Below are positions 1 to 8,521 of a stretch of 35,549 nt of DNA, one piece after another. The notes under the pieces were generated by a model. That model had not been told where the DNA came from and did not search any database. It saw nothing but the letters and a program-made list of their open reading frames with translations. The number at the start of each line of letters is the position of its first letter. Position 1 is the stretch's first letter. Source of the stretch: Streptomyces avidinii (GTDB lineage: Bacteria > Actinomycetota > Actinomycetes > Streptomycetales > Streptomycetaceae); the NCBI RefSeq assembly GCF_014650695.1, contig NZ_BMVL01000017.1, positions 144,963 to 180,511 of the forward strand, in the 5' to 3' direction. A program made the position numbers and the translations under genes.

Positions 1-1
1 G

Positions 2-1201
2 CCTGAACCGGCGGCCGCCGCCCCCGTGCCCGCGCCCGAACCCGCGCCCGCGGCGCAGCCGCACTCCGGCATCCCCGGCCCCGGGCCGGCCGAGATCGCC
101 GCCCGGGCCGTGGCCCGCGGCCTGGACGAGGCCGACGGTGCGCCGGACCTTCCCCGCCCGGCAGCCCGCCGGGGCACCTCCGTCGTCGAGGTGCCGGTGC
201 ACCTCCCGTTCCGCGCCACCCAGCAGCTCCCGGTGGTGCCCGCCCCCGCGCCCGGCCCTCCCGGCGCCCGCGCCCCCCGACCCGCCCCCGGTCGCCGCGT
301 CCCCCGCGGTGACGACCGGCTCCGGGAGCACCGCGGCCCGGTGCTGCCCGGCTGGGTCGGCGTGTCCGTCGGCGGGCTCGCGCTCGCCGGCTGCCTGGCC
401 GTGCTCTGGCGGGCCGGGGTCGTCCCCGCCCCCTTCGTGGCCGCCTTCGGCGCGGCGCCCCGGGCCTACCACGGCCTGCGCGCCACCCACTGGCCCCCGC
501 TCGCCTTCCTCGGCGTCGTCGCCCTTGTGGCGCTCGGCGGCCTCGGCCGGGCCCGTACCGGGCACGCCTGGGTGCTCACCCTCTTCGGTCGCTACCGCGG
601 CACGGTCCGCCGTACCGGCCTGACCTGGGTGAGCCCGCTCCTGCTGCGCACCCGGGTCGACGTGCGCCTGCGTCACTGGCGCAGCGACCCGATGCCCGCC
701 GTGGACTCGGGGGGCCTCGCCCTCCAGGTCGTCGTCCAGGTCGTCTGGCAGGTCAGGGACACCGCCCGGGCCACCCTCGCCGTCGAGGACCACACGGAGT
801 ACCTCGCCGAGCAGGTCGAATCGGCGATGGCCCGCGTGCTCTCGCAGTTGCCCGCGGATGCCTTCCACGAGGACGCCCCGACCCTGCGCGACGCCGAGGC
901 CGTCGGTGACGCGCTGACCCGGATGCTGGCGGCCGAGACCGAGGCCGTCGGGATCGAGGTCTTCTCGGCCCAGCCGACCCGGATCGAGTACGCGGCAGAG
1001 GTGGCCGAGGCCATGCGCCGCCGCCGGGTCGCGGCGATCGACGCCAAGCACCGGGACACCGTGCTCACCTCGGTCGTGGACGCCGTGGACGACACCGTCC
1101 ACCGACTGACCTCGCGCGGACTGGTGGAGCTCGACGACTACGAGCGCAAGGCGCTGGTGAAGGACCTCACGGTCGCGTTCTACACGGGCCGCTCCGAATA
1201 G
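2..1201 (+). CDS. SPFH/band-7 domain membrane protein (5' end outside window)
   Basis: The reading frame is open from the first bases, so the true start probably lies upstream; an in-frame GTG at 26 is possible but unconvincing. The visible part begins with a Pro/Ala-rich disordered segment of about 100 residues. Two hydrophobic stretches follow (roughly residues 115-140 and 155-175 counted from base 2). A C-terminal SPFH/band-7-like domain of about 200 residues comes next, with the usual 'W.V.D...A' strand pattern and an Ala/Glu-rich helical end (AAEVAEAMRRRR). SPFH proteins scaffold membrane microdomains or control membrane proteases; the specific partner here is unknown. A hairpin terminator follows at 1235-1265. 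Family call is good, function is not resolved. Confidence 0.8.
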   Translation, partial: PEPAAAAPVPAPEPAPAAQPHSGIPGPGPAEIAARAVARGLDEADGAPDLPRPAARRGTSVVEVPVHLPFRATQQLPVVPAPAPGPPGARAPRPAPGRRVPRGDDRLREHRGPVLPGWVGVSVGGLALAGCLAVLWRAGVVPAPFVAAFGAAPRAYHGLRATHWPPLAFLGVVALVALGGLGRARTGHAWVLTLFGRYRGTVRRTGLTWVSPLLLRTRVDVRLRHWRSDPMPAVDSGGLALQVVVQVVWQVRDTARATLAVEDHTEYLAEQVESAMARVLSQLPADAFHEDAPTLRDAEAVGDALTRMLAAETEAVGIEVFSAQPTRIEYAAEVAEAMRRRRVAAIDAKHRDTVLTSVVDAVDDTVHRLTSRGLVELDDYERKALVKDLTVAFYTGRSE

Positions 1202-1234
1202 GGGCTACCGGGGGAGTTTCAGCGGTGCGGGAGC

Positions 1235-1265
1235 GGGTGGCCGGAAGTTACCGGACCACCCGTTT
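1235..1265 (+). terminator. Rho-independent terminator after SPFH gene
   Basis: Arms 1235-1244 (gggtggccgg) and 1251-1261 (ccggaccaccc) pair with one bulge around a 6-nt loop and are followed by gtttt. It separates the SPFH gene from the chitin monooxygenase. Confidence 0.65.
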
Positions 1266-1309
1266 TCCCATTGGTATGGACATGGCCAACTCTCGTCAAT
1301 AATCTGGGA

Positions 1310-1325
1310 CTTGGTCTAGACCTAA
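1310..1325 (+). promoter_or_regulatory. DasR-type operator (dre) upstream of AA10 gene
   Basis: The sequence cttggtctagacctaa contains the perfect palindrome ggtctagacc at 1313-1322. It closely fits the known DasR responsive element of Streptomyces, whose core is TGGTCTAGACCA. A weaker related copy, ttggtatggacatg, lies at 1271-1284, giving the tandem arrangement seen at many chitinase promoters. DasR is the GntR-family repressor released by glucosamine phosphates. The site is 52 bases before the start codon. Confidence 0.75.
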
Positions 1326-1376
1326 TCCCCACACGCGCGCGCTCTCATCGAACTCCCCCCACGTTCAAGGAGCATC

Positions 1377-1985
1377 ATGCGTCCCATCCGCATGCCCAAA
1401 CGGGCCGGCGTCGCCGCGCTCGGCCTCGGCCTCGTCGCCGGAATCACCCTCGTCAGCGCCCCCGCCGCCAGCAGTCACGGCTACACCGACACCCCGATCA
1501 GCCGCCAGAAGCTCTGTGCCAACCGGACCGTCTCCGACTGCGGTGCGATCCAGTGGGAGCCGCAGAGCGTCGAGGGCTTCAAGGGGTTCCCGGCCGCCGG
1601 TCCCGCCGACGGCAAGATATGTTCCGGCGGACTCTCGCAGTTCTCCGAGCTCGACAACCCGCGCGGTGGCGCCTGGCCCACCACCAAGGTGACCAGCGGG
1701 CAGAGCTACGCCTTCCGGTGGCAGTTCACCGCCAACCACTCCACCACCGACTTCAAGTACTACGTCACCAAGGACGGCTGGACCGGCACCAAGGCCCTCA
1801 CCCGCGCCGACCTCGAACCCCAGCCCTTCCTCACCGTCGCCTACAACGGCGCCCGCCCCGCCATGACCACCGTCCATCAGGGCGCCATGCCGAGCGGCAA
1901 GTCGGGCCGGCACCTGATCCTGGCCGTCTGGACCGTCAACGACACCCCGATGGCCTTCTACGCCTGCTCCGACGTTCAGTTCTGA
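1377..1985 (+). CDS. Secreted chitin-active lytic polysaccharide monooxygenase (AA10)
   Basis: This 202-residue protein has a signal peptide of 33 residues ending in APAASS. Cleavage there exposes His34 as the mature N-terminus (HGYTDTP), which is the defining copper-binding residue of AA10 enzymes. The second histidine-brace residue is His121 in FTANHSTTDF, and a C-terminal AFYACSDVQF supplies the conserved Phe. The mature part of about 169 residues is a bare catalytic domain with no carbohydrate-binding module. The enzyme cleaves crystalline chitin oxidatively outside the cell and helps chitinases. AAGGAG lies just upstream of the ATG. The DasR-like operator upstream fits induction by chitin products and pairs it with the chitinase at 12855. 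Confidence 0.95.
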   Translation: MRPIRMPKRAGVAALGLGLVAGITLVSAPAASSHGYTDTPISRQKLCANRTVSDCGAIQWEPQSVEGFKGFPAAGPADGKICSGGLSQFSELDNPRGGAWPTTKVTSGQSYAFRWQFTANHSTTDFKYYVTKDGWTGTKALTRADLEPQPFLTVAYNGARPAMTTVHQGAMPSGKSGRHLILAVWTVNDTPMAFYACSDVQF

Positions 1986-2011
1986 CGAGACGTCAGCTAC
2001 CCTCCGGCGGC

Positions 2012-3682
2012 ATGCGGACGACGACTGCACCCGAAACCGTCGCGGAGCTCATAGCGCGCCAATGGGGCGACCACCGGCCCGGGCTGAAACACGAGGACGG
2101 CCTCCTCACCCACCACCGGACCGCCCAGGAGGCCGCCGCGCGCGCCGCGCTCCTCGTCGACCTCATGCCCCCGGGGGCCGAGCCCCACCTCGGGGTCCTG
2201 CTCGACAACACCCCCGAGTTCCCGTTCTGGCTCGGCGCGGCGGCCCTCGCCGGGGCCGCCGTCGCCGGGATCAACCCCACCCGGCGAGGCCCCGAGCTGG
2301 CCCGCGACATCCTGCACACCGACTGCCGGATCCTGATCACCGAGCGCGCCCACCTGCCGCTGCTGCGCGGCCTCGACCTGCCCGGCGTACGCGTCCTGGT
2401 CACCGGCACCGAGGAGTACGAGGCCCTCCTCGCCCCGTACGCCGCCGCCAAGCCCGGCGAAGCCGCGCTGCGCGCCCCCGCACCCGACTCCCGCCTCCTC
2501 CTCTACTTCACCTCCGGCTCCACCGGCGCCCCCAAGGCCGCCATCTGCACCCAGGGCCGGCTCGCGGCCGCCGGATCCGCGCTGGCCCGCCAGTTCACGG
2601 TCACCCCGGACGACGTCCACTACGTCTGCATGCCGCTCTTCCACGGCAACGCCGTCATCGCCGACTGGCTGCCGGCGCTCGTCGGCGGGGCCGCGGTGGC
2701 CCTGCGCCGCCGCTTCTCGGCCTCTGCGTTCCTGGACGACGTACGGGCGTACGGGGCCACGTACTTCACCTACGTCGGACGGGCGATCCAGTACCTCCTG
2801 GCCACCGAACCCCGCCCCGACGACCGCACGCACACCCTGCGCCTCGGCTTCGGCACCGAGGCCGGGGCGGTGGACGCGGCCCGCTTCGCCGAGCGGTTCG
2901 GGGTCCGGCTGGTGGAGGGTTACGGAGCCACCGAGGGCGGCGCCTCCGTCCAGCGGACCCCGGACACCCCGCCGGGAGCCCTGGGCCGGGCGGGCGCGGG
3001 CGACGACCTGGCGGTGATCGACCCGGAGACGGGCACGGAATGCCCGCCCGCGCTCCTCGCCCCGGACGGCCGCCTGCTCAACGGCTCGGCGGCGATCGGC
3101 GAACTGGTCAACCGGGGCCGCAGCCTCTTCGAGGGGTACTGGCGCAACCCGGACGCGGAGGCCGACCGCACCCGGGACGGCTGGTACTGGACGGGGGACC
3201 TCTTCTTCCGCGACGCGGCCGGCTTCCTCTACTTCGCGGGCCGCACCGACGACCGGCTCCGGGTCGACAGCGAGAACCTCGCCGCGGCGGTGATCGAGAA
3301 CATCCTGGCCCGCTGGACGGACGCGGCGGCGGTCGCCGTCTACGCCGTCCCGGACGAGGTGGCGGGGGACCAGGTCATGGCGGCGCTGGCCCTCCGGGAG
3401 GGCGCGGTGTTCTCCCCGGAGGCCTTCGCGGCCTTCCTCTCCCACCAGCCGGACCTGGGCACGAAGATGGCCCCGCGCTACGTCCGCATCGTCGGGGCGA
3501 TGCCGACCACGGCGACGAACAAGGTCCACCGCGTCTCACTCCGCCGCGCGGGCTTCCGCTGCGAAGACCCCGTCTGGCACCGATCCCCCGCCGGGGCCTA
3601 CACCCCTCTCGACCCCCCGACGCTGACCACCCTCCTGGCCACGTACAAAGCCCAGGGCCGGTTGAACCTACTGGCCCGCTGA
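2012..3682 (+). CDS. AMP-dependent acyl-CoA synthetase (FadD17-like)
   Basis: A 556-residue adenylate-forming enzyme that would activate a carboxylic acid with ATP and transfer it to CoA. The motifs are in order: the phosphate loop FTSGSTGAPKAA from residue 166, YGATEG at about 304, YWTGDLFF at about 392, GRTDDRLRVDSEN just after, and the catalytic lysine near 504 in TNKVHR. The ATG at 2012 is 26 bases after the stop of the monooxygenase; the frame stays open further upstream but overlaps that gene, and family length supports this start. No clear ribosome-binding site is visible. The substrate cannot be read from sequence; similarity to mycobacterial FadD17-type enzymes suggests a fatty or steroid side-chain acid. 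Its short spacing may allow read-through from the chitin promoter, though a functional link is not obvious. Confidence 0.9.
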   Translation: MRTTTAPETVAELIARQWGDHRPGLKHEDGLLTHHRTAQEAAARAALLVDLMPPGAEPHLGVLLDNTPEFPFWLGAAALAGAAVAGINPTRRGPELARDILHTDCRILITERAHLPLLRGLDLPGVRVLVTGTEEYEALLAPYAAAKPGEAALRAPAPDSRLLLYFTSGSTGAPKAAICTQGRLAAAGSALARQFTVTPDDVHYVCMPLFHGNAVIADWLPALVGGAAVALRRRFSASAFLDDVRAYGATYFTYVGRAIQYLLATEPRPDDRTHTLRLGFGTEAGAVDAARFAERFGVRLVEGYGATEGGASVQRTPDTPPGALGRAGAGDDLAVIDPETGTECPPALLAPDGRLLNGSAAIGELVNRGRSLFEGYWRNPDAEADRTRDGWYWTGDLFFRDAAGFLYFAGRTDDRLRVDSENLAAAVIENILARWTDAAAVAVYAVPDEVAGDQVMAALALREGAVFSPEAFAAFLSHQPDLGTKMAPRYVRIVGAMPTTATNKVHRVSLRRAGFRCEDPVWHRSPAGAYTPLDPPTLTTLLATYKAQGRLNLLAR

Positions 3683-3872
3683 CCCCTGCCCCGTTGCTCT
3701 GTCGCCGGGGGACGCGAATAATCGCGAATCACCCCGGACAGGGCCCCTTCGGATCGTCATGCTGGCGCTGTTGTGTCCGACGGCGAGGGGAACAGCTATG
3801 GCCAGGCGTCTGCGGGTCCTCGGGAGCACGTCTGGAGTTCATGGAAACAGCCGACCGTGCGCGGCTCGACAC
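3683..3872. other. Intergenic stretch at the left edge of the decayed patch
   Basis: No convincing gene. One plus-strand frame ends at 3891 with residues LDTYTVTP, much like the end of the zinc-ribbon fragment at 9397 (DDDTVTP). It may be the tail of an unrecognised deleted gene. Confidence 0.3.
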
Positions 3873-3966
3873 GTACACGGTGACGCCATAGCCGAACGCC
3901 TCGTACATCTCGTTTGGCACGGTGAGATCTGGTGTTCCGCAGAGGTGGTGAAGAGCGGGTTGCGGG
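3873..3966 (+). repeat. 94-bp direct repeat, left copy
   Basis: It aligns without gaps with 9379-9472, about 82% identical by eye (77 of 94). The longest shared block is atctggtgttccgcagaggt plus tggtga. The left copy adjoins the Tn3 transposase remnant. The right copy adjoins the zinc-ribbon and NUDIX remnants. The two copies bracket the ABC/small-protein cassette. Confidence 0.7.
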
Positions 3967-3969
3967 AGG

Positions 3970-4433
3970 GCGATCGAGGAACTGCGCCGCGCGGTACGTA
4001 CGGCGTTCATCTGCGACTATCTCGCCGACGCGGAGCTGCGGCGCGAGATCAACGACGGGCTCCAGGTAGTGGGGAACTGGAACAGCGCGAACCACGACCC
4101 GTTCTACGGCAAGGACGGCGACCTGACCGGCTCCGACAAGGAGAGCCAGGAAGTCTCGATGCTGGCACCTGCTCCAGTCTGCGTTGGTACACGTCAACAC
4201 CCTGCTACTTCAGGACATCCTGTCCGAGGGAAGTGGCAGGCGAGGCTCACCGACGCCGACCGGTGGGCGCGCTGTCCCCGCTGTTCTGGACCCATGTGAA
4301 TCCGTACGGAAGGTTCGAGCTGGACATGGCGTCCCACCTCGACATCACGCTCCCCGTCATGACCGGCCCCCGCACCCCGGCGGATGCCGAAACGGATATG
4401 GGGAAACCGGCGCAGGGCCGTACGGGGGCGTGA
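3970..4433 (+). pseudogene. Tn3-family transposase remnant (C-terminal part, multiple frameshifts)
   Basis: Reading across frames gives the typical end of a Tn3-family TnpA. Frame one from 3970 reads AIEELRRAVRTAFICDYLAD, then LRREINDGLQVV, NWNSANHDPFYGKDGDL and KESQEVSMLA. The next frame (about 4163-4226) gives HLLQSALVHVNTLLLQDILS. The first frame returns with KWQARLTDADR at about 4229-4260. The third frame gives ALSPLFWTHVNPYGRFELDM to the stop at 4433. At least three frameshifts and the loss of most of the roughly 1000-residue enzyme make it non-functional. It shows a transposon once inserted here. No inverted repeat ends were recognised. Confidence 0.85.
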
Positions 4434-4499
4434 GCTACCGGACCGGTTACTGGTTTCCCGGTCGTCGTAGTGGCAGACCAGCGCGGAGAGTGAGCAGGC

Positions 4500-4732
4500 T
4501 CAGGCCGCGTAGTCGAGGAAGTCGGCTTCGACTGGGATGTTCCGGTGGCCGCGGAGTTCATCCAGGGCGCTGGTGGTGCGGGCGGAGTCGACTCCGCCTC
4601 TCGCGGCCCTCGGCCTGGTGGCCCAGGCCGAGGGCCGCGTCGACGTCGCCGAGCGCGAAGTGCGATTTCACGTCGAGGCCCGGGCGCCGGAGGTGGGGTG
4701 CGGAAGCCTCCTGCACCCAGGTCCCGGTGGGA
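4500..4732 (-). pseudogene. Degenerate C-terminal fragment, possibly of an XRE/TPR-type regulator
   Basis: On the minus strand one frame reads LGDVDAALGLGHQAEG and another continues SARTTSALDELRGHRNIPV and ADFLDYAA before a stop at 4500. The SARTTSAL.ELR pattern resembles the tail of Streptomyces regulators with C-terminal TPR-like repeats. A frameshift is needed to join the pieces and no start is present. It abuts the stop codon of the ABC permease. The family assignment is weak. Confidence 0.3.
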
Positions 4733-6916
4733 TCAATCTGCTGCGGGTCGCCAGTTGTGGGCCTGCCGTACCGCCCCATAGGCGCCCCACAGCCATACCA
4801 GGAAGGCCAGCGCTGTGGCCGCGGCGAGGACGAAGGCGAGCAGAGGCCATGAGAGTTCGGATCCGCCGGAGTAGGTGTTGGAGGTCATGGGTGTCGCGAG
4901 CCAGTAGTGGGCGGTGAGTCCGATCAGGGATGCGCCCAGAAGCGGCATGAAGAGTGCGAAGAACGAGGTGCTGAGGTAGATGGTCCTGTTGCCGGACAGG
5001 ACACTGAGCGCAGTGATCTGCCGACTGAACCGGACGAACTCCGCCAGGTTGGACACGACGATGGCGATGACGATGACGATGACGGCGAAGATGCCGAACA
5101 ACAGGGTCCACCGGCCGAGGTGCTGCTGCATGCTCGCCGAGGTCAGCCAGGAGCCGGCGACGGTATCGACGGTGACGGACATGCCCAGGTGAGCGTTGGC
5201 GGCCTGCTTGACCGCAGGTACAGAAATCTGTTGCCCTGACTGGCCCACCAGCACGACGAGAGGCCCCTGCGGATCGGTCGTCTGCCGTGCTGACAAGCCT
5301 TGGGCGGGGGTGTCCCAACTGTAGAGTTCGCCAAGCCTTGGATCGATGCCCCGCAGTTCAACCGGGGTCGCTGTCGGCGAGCAGGGAAGAGCGACCCTCT
5401 TCAGTGCCTCGCACGGTCCGTTCAGTTCGGCGTGACCGCTCTTCGGTTCGATCTTCAGGCGCAATGCCTCCGTACCGGGGGGCAGCGCATGGAGAAAGCC
5501 CTGGGGAACGGGGGTTTCTCGAGGGTGACTGACCAGGACGATGCTGCTGCCCACCCGGTCCACCGTCTGCTGTGCCTGTACCGCGGGGCCTGTGTTGCGA
5601 GTGGTCCACAGCTGGGTCTGCCCCACCAGAACGAAGGCGATGATCACGCCAGCTGTGAGGCGCGCGGTCGCGCCGGGCCAGGCAGCTGCCCAGCGCCCGG
5701 CGACGAGCGCCCCCGAACGGCCTGTTCGGCGTCCCGCTGCGGCCAGGCCGCGGCCGATGGCGGCGGCGAGAAGCCCGACCAGCGAGGGCAGGGTGAGCAT
5801 CGTGGCGCCGACTCCGATCGCATAGATCAGCAGGCGCGTGCTGGGGGTGGGGGCGAGTTCCGGACCGCGGACGGCCACGAACACCATCAGGGGGCACAGG
5901 TAGGGCCACCACCGGGGCAGGCGTGTCTTGGCCAGGCGGGGCCGTGTCCCCTGAGGCCGCCGTTGCGGGGGGTGCATGAGCACGACGCACAGCAGGACCA
6001 AGACCATGGCCGCCAAGGGTGCGCCGAGCACGCCCCACCACCAGTGCTGTGCATCGGCCCGCGCGACCGTGAAGTCCACGATCGGCAGGTGCGTGTTGCG
6101 GATGAGCGTCATGGCGGCGGCTGCCGCACCGGCCAGGGCGCCGACCGCGACTGGCACGGCGGCTTCGCCGATATTGATCACAGCGCGTGTCCGCCAGCCC
6201 CCACCCAGGGCCGATAGGAGTGCGGTGCGCTGGTCACGTGCATCCGACCCGGCCCGCGCGGCCGATACCGACAGGGCTGCCGCCGGCATCGCAGCCATGA
6301 AGGCGGCAAGGACGAGCAGCAGCCGGATCGGCTGCACGAACATGGCCTCACCGAAACCCAGGGAGGCAAATGAGCCGAAGCGTGTGACGGGCCGCATGGA
6401 TTCAGGGACGACGAGATCGGTGCCTGGGCGAACGTAGGCGAGCCATTCGCCGGGACTTGCCAGTCCGGCTTCTCCGATCGTGCCGGCCACAGCCCCGTAC
6501 CGGGTCTCGATGCCTTCGGAGCGACCCGCCGCGAGCAGGGCCGGCGACAGCACCGCTTGGCCCGGTTCAGGCCAAGCGGAGACACCAGGAGGCAGCGGAG
6601 CGTCCGCGCGAAGGGGGGCAAGGTAGACGATCGAGAACTGAGTGTTGTTGACCTCGTCGAACGCAGGCTTCCACAAGGCGCGCGCTTCAGGATCCGACGC
6701 TGACTGTGCGAACCGCGGTGTACGGTCGGCGCCCCGTTCGTCGCGGCCGTCATATGCCGCGAAGATCAGGGTGAAGGTGGAGACCGCGATGCTCACGGCC
6801 AAGGCGGCGCAGGCGAGTGCAACGAACCGCGCCCGGCCTGCCGAGGCAGAACGGCCCGCCGCAGCCCCTACTCTGAACAGCTGCCACCACAGGGGTGCGC
6901 CCTTGGCTGAGGTCAT
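4733..6916 (-). CDS. FtsX-like ABC transporter permease
   Basis: A 727-residue membrane protein. A hydrophobic segment sits near residues 30-52, a large extracytoplasmic region follows, and a block of several membrane segments occurs at about 195-370. A second extracytoplasmic region of roughly 150 residues precedes three final membrane segments (about 610-710). This duplicated layout is typical of FtsX/MacB-type permeases that do mechanotransmission or peptide resistance rather than simple import. The start codon overlaps the stop of the ATPase gene by four bases (6913-6916, ATGA), so the two are translationally coupled and form one transporter. Base composition is slightly lower in GC than that of the flanking genes. 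Substrate unknown; neighbours suggest the small secreted proteins at 7716 and 8522. Confidence 0.88.
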   Translation of the reverse strand: MTSAKGAPLWWQLFRVGAAAGRSASAGRARFVALACAALAVSIAVSTFTLIFAAYDGRDERGADRTPRFAQSASDPEARALWKPAFDEVNNTQFSIVYLAPLRADAPLPPGVSAWPEPGQAVLSPALLAAGRSEGIETRYGAVAGTIGEAGLASPGEWLAYVRPGTDLVVPESMRPVTRFGSFASLGFGEAMFVQPIRLLLVLAAFMAAMPAAALSVSAARAGSDARDQRTALLSALGGGWRTRAVINIGEAAVPVAVGALAGAAAAAMTLIRNTHLPIVDFTVARADAQHWWWGVLGAPLAAMVLVLLCVVLMHPPQRRPQGTRPRLAKTRLPRWWPYLCPLMVFVAVRGPELAPTPSTRLLIYAIGVGATMLTLPSLVGLLAAAIGRGLAAAGRRTGRSGALVAGRWAAAWPGATARLTAGVIIAFVLVGQTQLWTTRNTGPAVQAQQTVDRVGSSIVLVSHPRETPVPQGFLHALPPGTEALRLKIEPKSGHAELNGPCEALKRVALPCSPTATPVELRGIDPRLGELYSWDTPAQGLSARQTTDPQGPLVVLVGQSGQQISVPAVKQAANAHLGMSVTVDTVAGSWLTSASMQQHLGRWTLLFGIFAVIVIVIAIVVSNLAEFVRFSRQITALSVLSGNRTIYLSTSFFALFMPLLGASLIGLTAHYWLATPMTSNTYSGGSELSWPLLAFVLAAATALAFLVWLWGAYGAVRQAHNWRPAAD

Positions 6917-7614
6917 CCCCCGCTCCGTTCGAGCAGGTGGCCGTCGGCCAGATGAAAGACGCGGTCCGCCCGCATGGCGACCTGTTCATCGTGGGTGACC
7001 ACCAGGAGCGCGCACTCCCATTGCTTCGGTACCTTGAACAACAGTTCGGCGACGCTGTTGCGGTTGGTGTCGTCCAGGGCGCCGGTGGGCTCGTCGGCAA
7101 GCAGAAGAGCCGGCTTGTTGATCAGTGCCCGAGCCACGGCGGTACGTTGACGTTCACCACCGGACAGAGTGCCCGTGGGACGTTTCGCTCTGGGTACACC
7201 GAGTTCGACTAGGAGCCTTTCGGCATCCGCGTAGGCATCCTTGCGTGAGGTTCCCGCCAGTAGGGCGGCCAGTGCGACGTTCTCCAAGGCCGTCAGTTCT
7301 GGTAGCAGTTCGCCGAACTGGAAAACCACACCGGTGTATCGGCTGCGGTGGCGCGCGAGTTGGCGCCGACGCATCCCTGTGAGGTCGGCATCCGCCACGG
7401 TCACGCTGCCCTGCGGCTTCACCAGACCGAGAGCGCATGAGATGAGCGTGCTCTTCCCGCTGCCGCTGGGCCCCATGACTGCCGCCGATTCCCCGATGGG
7501 AAGTCTCAGATCGAGGCCGTCGAAGAGCATCCTCTCTCCGATTTTGTATCGCAGCGATCCAAACCCCAACGCAGTCGCCACCCGTGTCGCTGGTGGCGCG
7601 GTGTGCTTTCCCAT
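6913..7614 (-). CDS. ABC transporter ATP-binding protein (LolD/MacB-type)
   Basis: A complete 233-residue ATPase. Walker A is GPSGSGKST (48-56), the Q-loop is Gln99, the signature is LSGGERQR (150-157), Walker B is LLLADE (170-175) with the D-loop GALDD, and the H-loop is His208 in VVTHDE. All catalytic residues are present. It pairs with the FtsX-like permease whose start it overlaps. The ATG at 7612-7614 lies only 25 bases after the hairpin that follows the small secreted gene, so it may be expressed partly by read-through from that gene. A degenerate copy of its first codons remains near 8365-8425. Confidence 0.93.
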   Translation of the reverse strand: MGKHTAPPATRVATALGFGSLRYKIGERMLFDGLDLRLPIGESAAVMGPSGSGKSTLISCALGLVKPQGSVTVADADLTGMRRRQLARHRSRYTGVVFQFGELLPELTALENVALAALLAGTSRKDAYADAERLLVELGVPRAKRPTGTLSGGERQRTAVARALINKPALLLADEPTGALDDTNRNSVAELLFKVPKQWECALLVVTHDEQVAMRADRVFHLADGHLLERSGG

Positions 7615-7638
7615 GTTCCCTCTTTTGCAAAAATGAAC

Positions 7639-7668
7639 AGTGGGGCTACCGGTAGAGGTAACCCCACT
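7639..7668 (-). terminator. Hairpin after first small secreted gene
   Basis: Arms 7639-7650 and 7657-7668 (12 bp, one mismatch; core agtgggg/ccccact) form a hairpin between the small secreted gene and the ATPase gene. There is no strong T-run, so it may attenuate rather than stop transcription. The homologous hairpin occurs at 8443-8472. Confidence 0.55.
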
Positions 7669-7715
7669 TAGATGTTCCAGGCCCTATTGCTTTCCTGCGA
7701 CCTGGCGGCCTCCAG

Positions 7716-8066
7716 TCAGCCGGTCCGCTCGATGTCACACGGGTCGATTTCCCAGTCAACGGATATGCATGCCTGGATATACCAAATTGCCGAGCCGGCA
7801 CCGCTCGTCACGGTCGTGCCACTTCCGCTCTTGTTGTGGAGGAAGTACCGACCGGATTCGGCATTTCGTCCGTACTGGACGTAGACCGAGTTACTGTCGG
7901 CCTTGGTGTCCTGCACGGCGACGCGGGTGTTCGTTCCGTAGGAGTAGCCGTAGACCGCGCCGTTCTTGGAGGAACTGATGTCGACAGCCATGGCAGGCGA
8001 GCTTCCCAGTATGGCCGCTGCCCCGAGCAGCACGCCAGCCCCCACCGCAATCTTCTTGAAATGCAT
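7716..8066 (-). CDS. Small secreted two-cysteine protein, copy A
   Basis: A 116-residue protein with a Sec signal peptide of about 27 residues (MHFKKIAVGAG, hydrophobic core, SSPAMA). The mature part of about 89 residues is rich in Ser, Gly, Tyr and Val. It contains DTKADSNSVYVQYGR, LHNKSGSGTTVTS and a C-terminal CISVDWEIDPCDIE, where two cysteines nine residues apart could form a disulfide. The ATG at 8064-8066 is chosen because AGGGGAGA stands just before it; upstream in-frame codons lack this. It resembles small secreted streptomycete proteins with a 'DTKAD...VY..Y...NKSG.GTT' pattern whose function I do not know. It precedes the ABC pair on the same strand and is a paralogue of the gene at 8522. 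Possible roles are effector, bacteriocin-like protein or cell-surface factor (inference). Confidence 0.85.
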   Translation of the reverse strand: MHFKKIAVGAGVLLGAAAILGSSPAMAVDISSSKNGAVYGYSYGTNTRVAVQDTKADSNSVYVQYGRNAESGRYFLHNKSGSGTTVTSGAGSAIWYIQACISVDWEIDPCDIERTG

Positions 8067-8442
8067 CTTCTCCCCTAATTTACAGTCAGCGAACCCCACC
8101 CCTAGGTAAGGCTTCTCGGGGAATTTATGATCTTGAAGAACGGATTGCAACATCTTTGCCGGCATCCGGCCAACGGATGGCTGATTGCAAGTTCAGCGGC
8201 GACTTCCGACTTCAGGCCAAATAGGAAATATAGCCACGATTGCTCTATTTATTCCTGCGGTCGACTATTGCGTCGACCGTACAGCGCCTTCATTGCGGTT
8301 CACCGACGAGCACCCCCGGACCGGAGTCATTGACGGTCACCGCTGGTCGATCCAGTTTCGCAACAACCGAACCCAGGTCAGTCGCCAGTGGTGCCGCTGA
8401 TGGCGCGGGGCGTGCCGCGATCCTTCTTTTGCAACAATGAAC
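8067..8442. other. Promoter region of copy A plus relict ATPase 5' end
   Basis: No intact gene. Bases 8067-8190 are nearly the same as 8864-8985, so both small genes share their leader and promoter region. Bases 8258-8265 and 8272-8279 form an 8-bp inverted repeat (cggtcgac, 6-nt gap). Bases about 8345-8440 resemble 7540-7637, the start of the ATPase gene and its upstream region, but the ATG has been lost. The minus-strand relict reads APSAAPLATDLGSVVAKLD, against TAPPATRVATALGFGSLRYK in the intact ATPase. GC content is visibly below the window average. Confidence 0.55.
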
Positions 8443-8472
8443 AGTGGGGTTACCGATAACGGTAACCCCACT
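8443..8472 (-). terminator. Perfect hairpin after second small secreted gene
   Basis: Arms 8443-8455 (agtggggttaccg) and 8460-8472 pair perfectly over 13 bp with a 4-nt loop. It is the homologue of the hairpin at 7639-7668 and marks the downstream end of the gene at 8522. Confidence 0.65.
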
Positions 8473-8521
8473 CAGGAACTCGCAGGACCCTAGGGAGTCC
8501 CCTCGATCGACCGGCCCTCGG

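Noticed and set aside
2062..3891. 609-codon plus-strand frame overlapping the acyl-CoA synthetase
   Set aside because: Arg/Pro-rich shadow in a different frame of a gene whose motifs are all intact.
3729..4010. Minus-strand frame containing HHLCGTPD and EAFGYGVTV, also seen at 9097-9495
   Set aside because: The shared words come from the 94-bp DNA repeat read backwards; the rest of the two frames is unrelated, so this is not a conserved protein.
8067..8165. Upstream extension of small secreted protein A to an ATG at 8165
   Set aside because: It would put 33 polar residues before a textbook signal peptide; the ribosome-binding site is directly before the internal ATG. The same holds for copy B (8864-8971).
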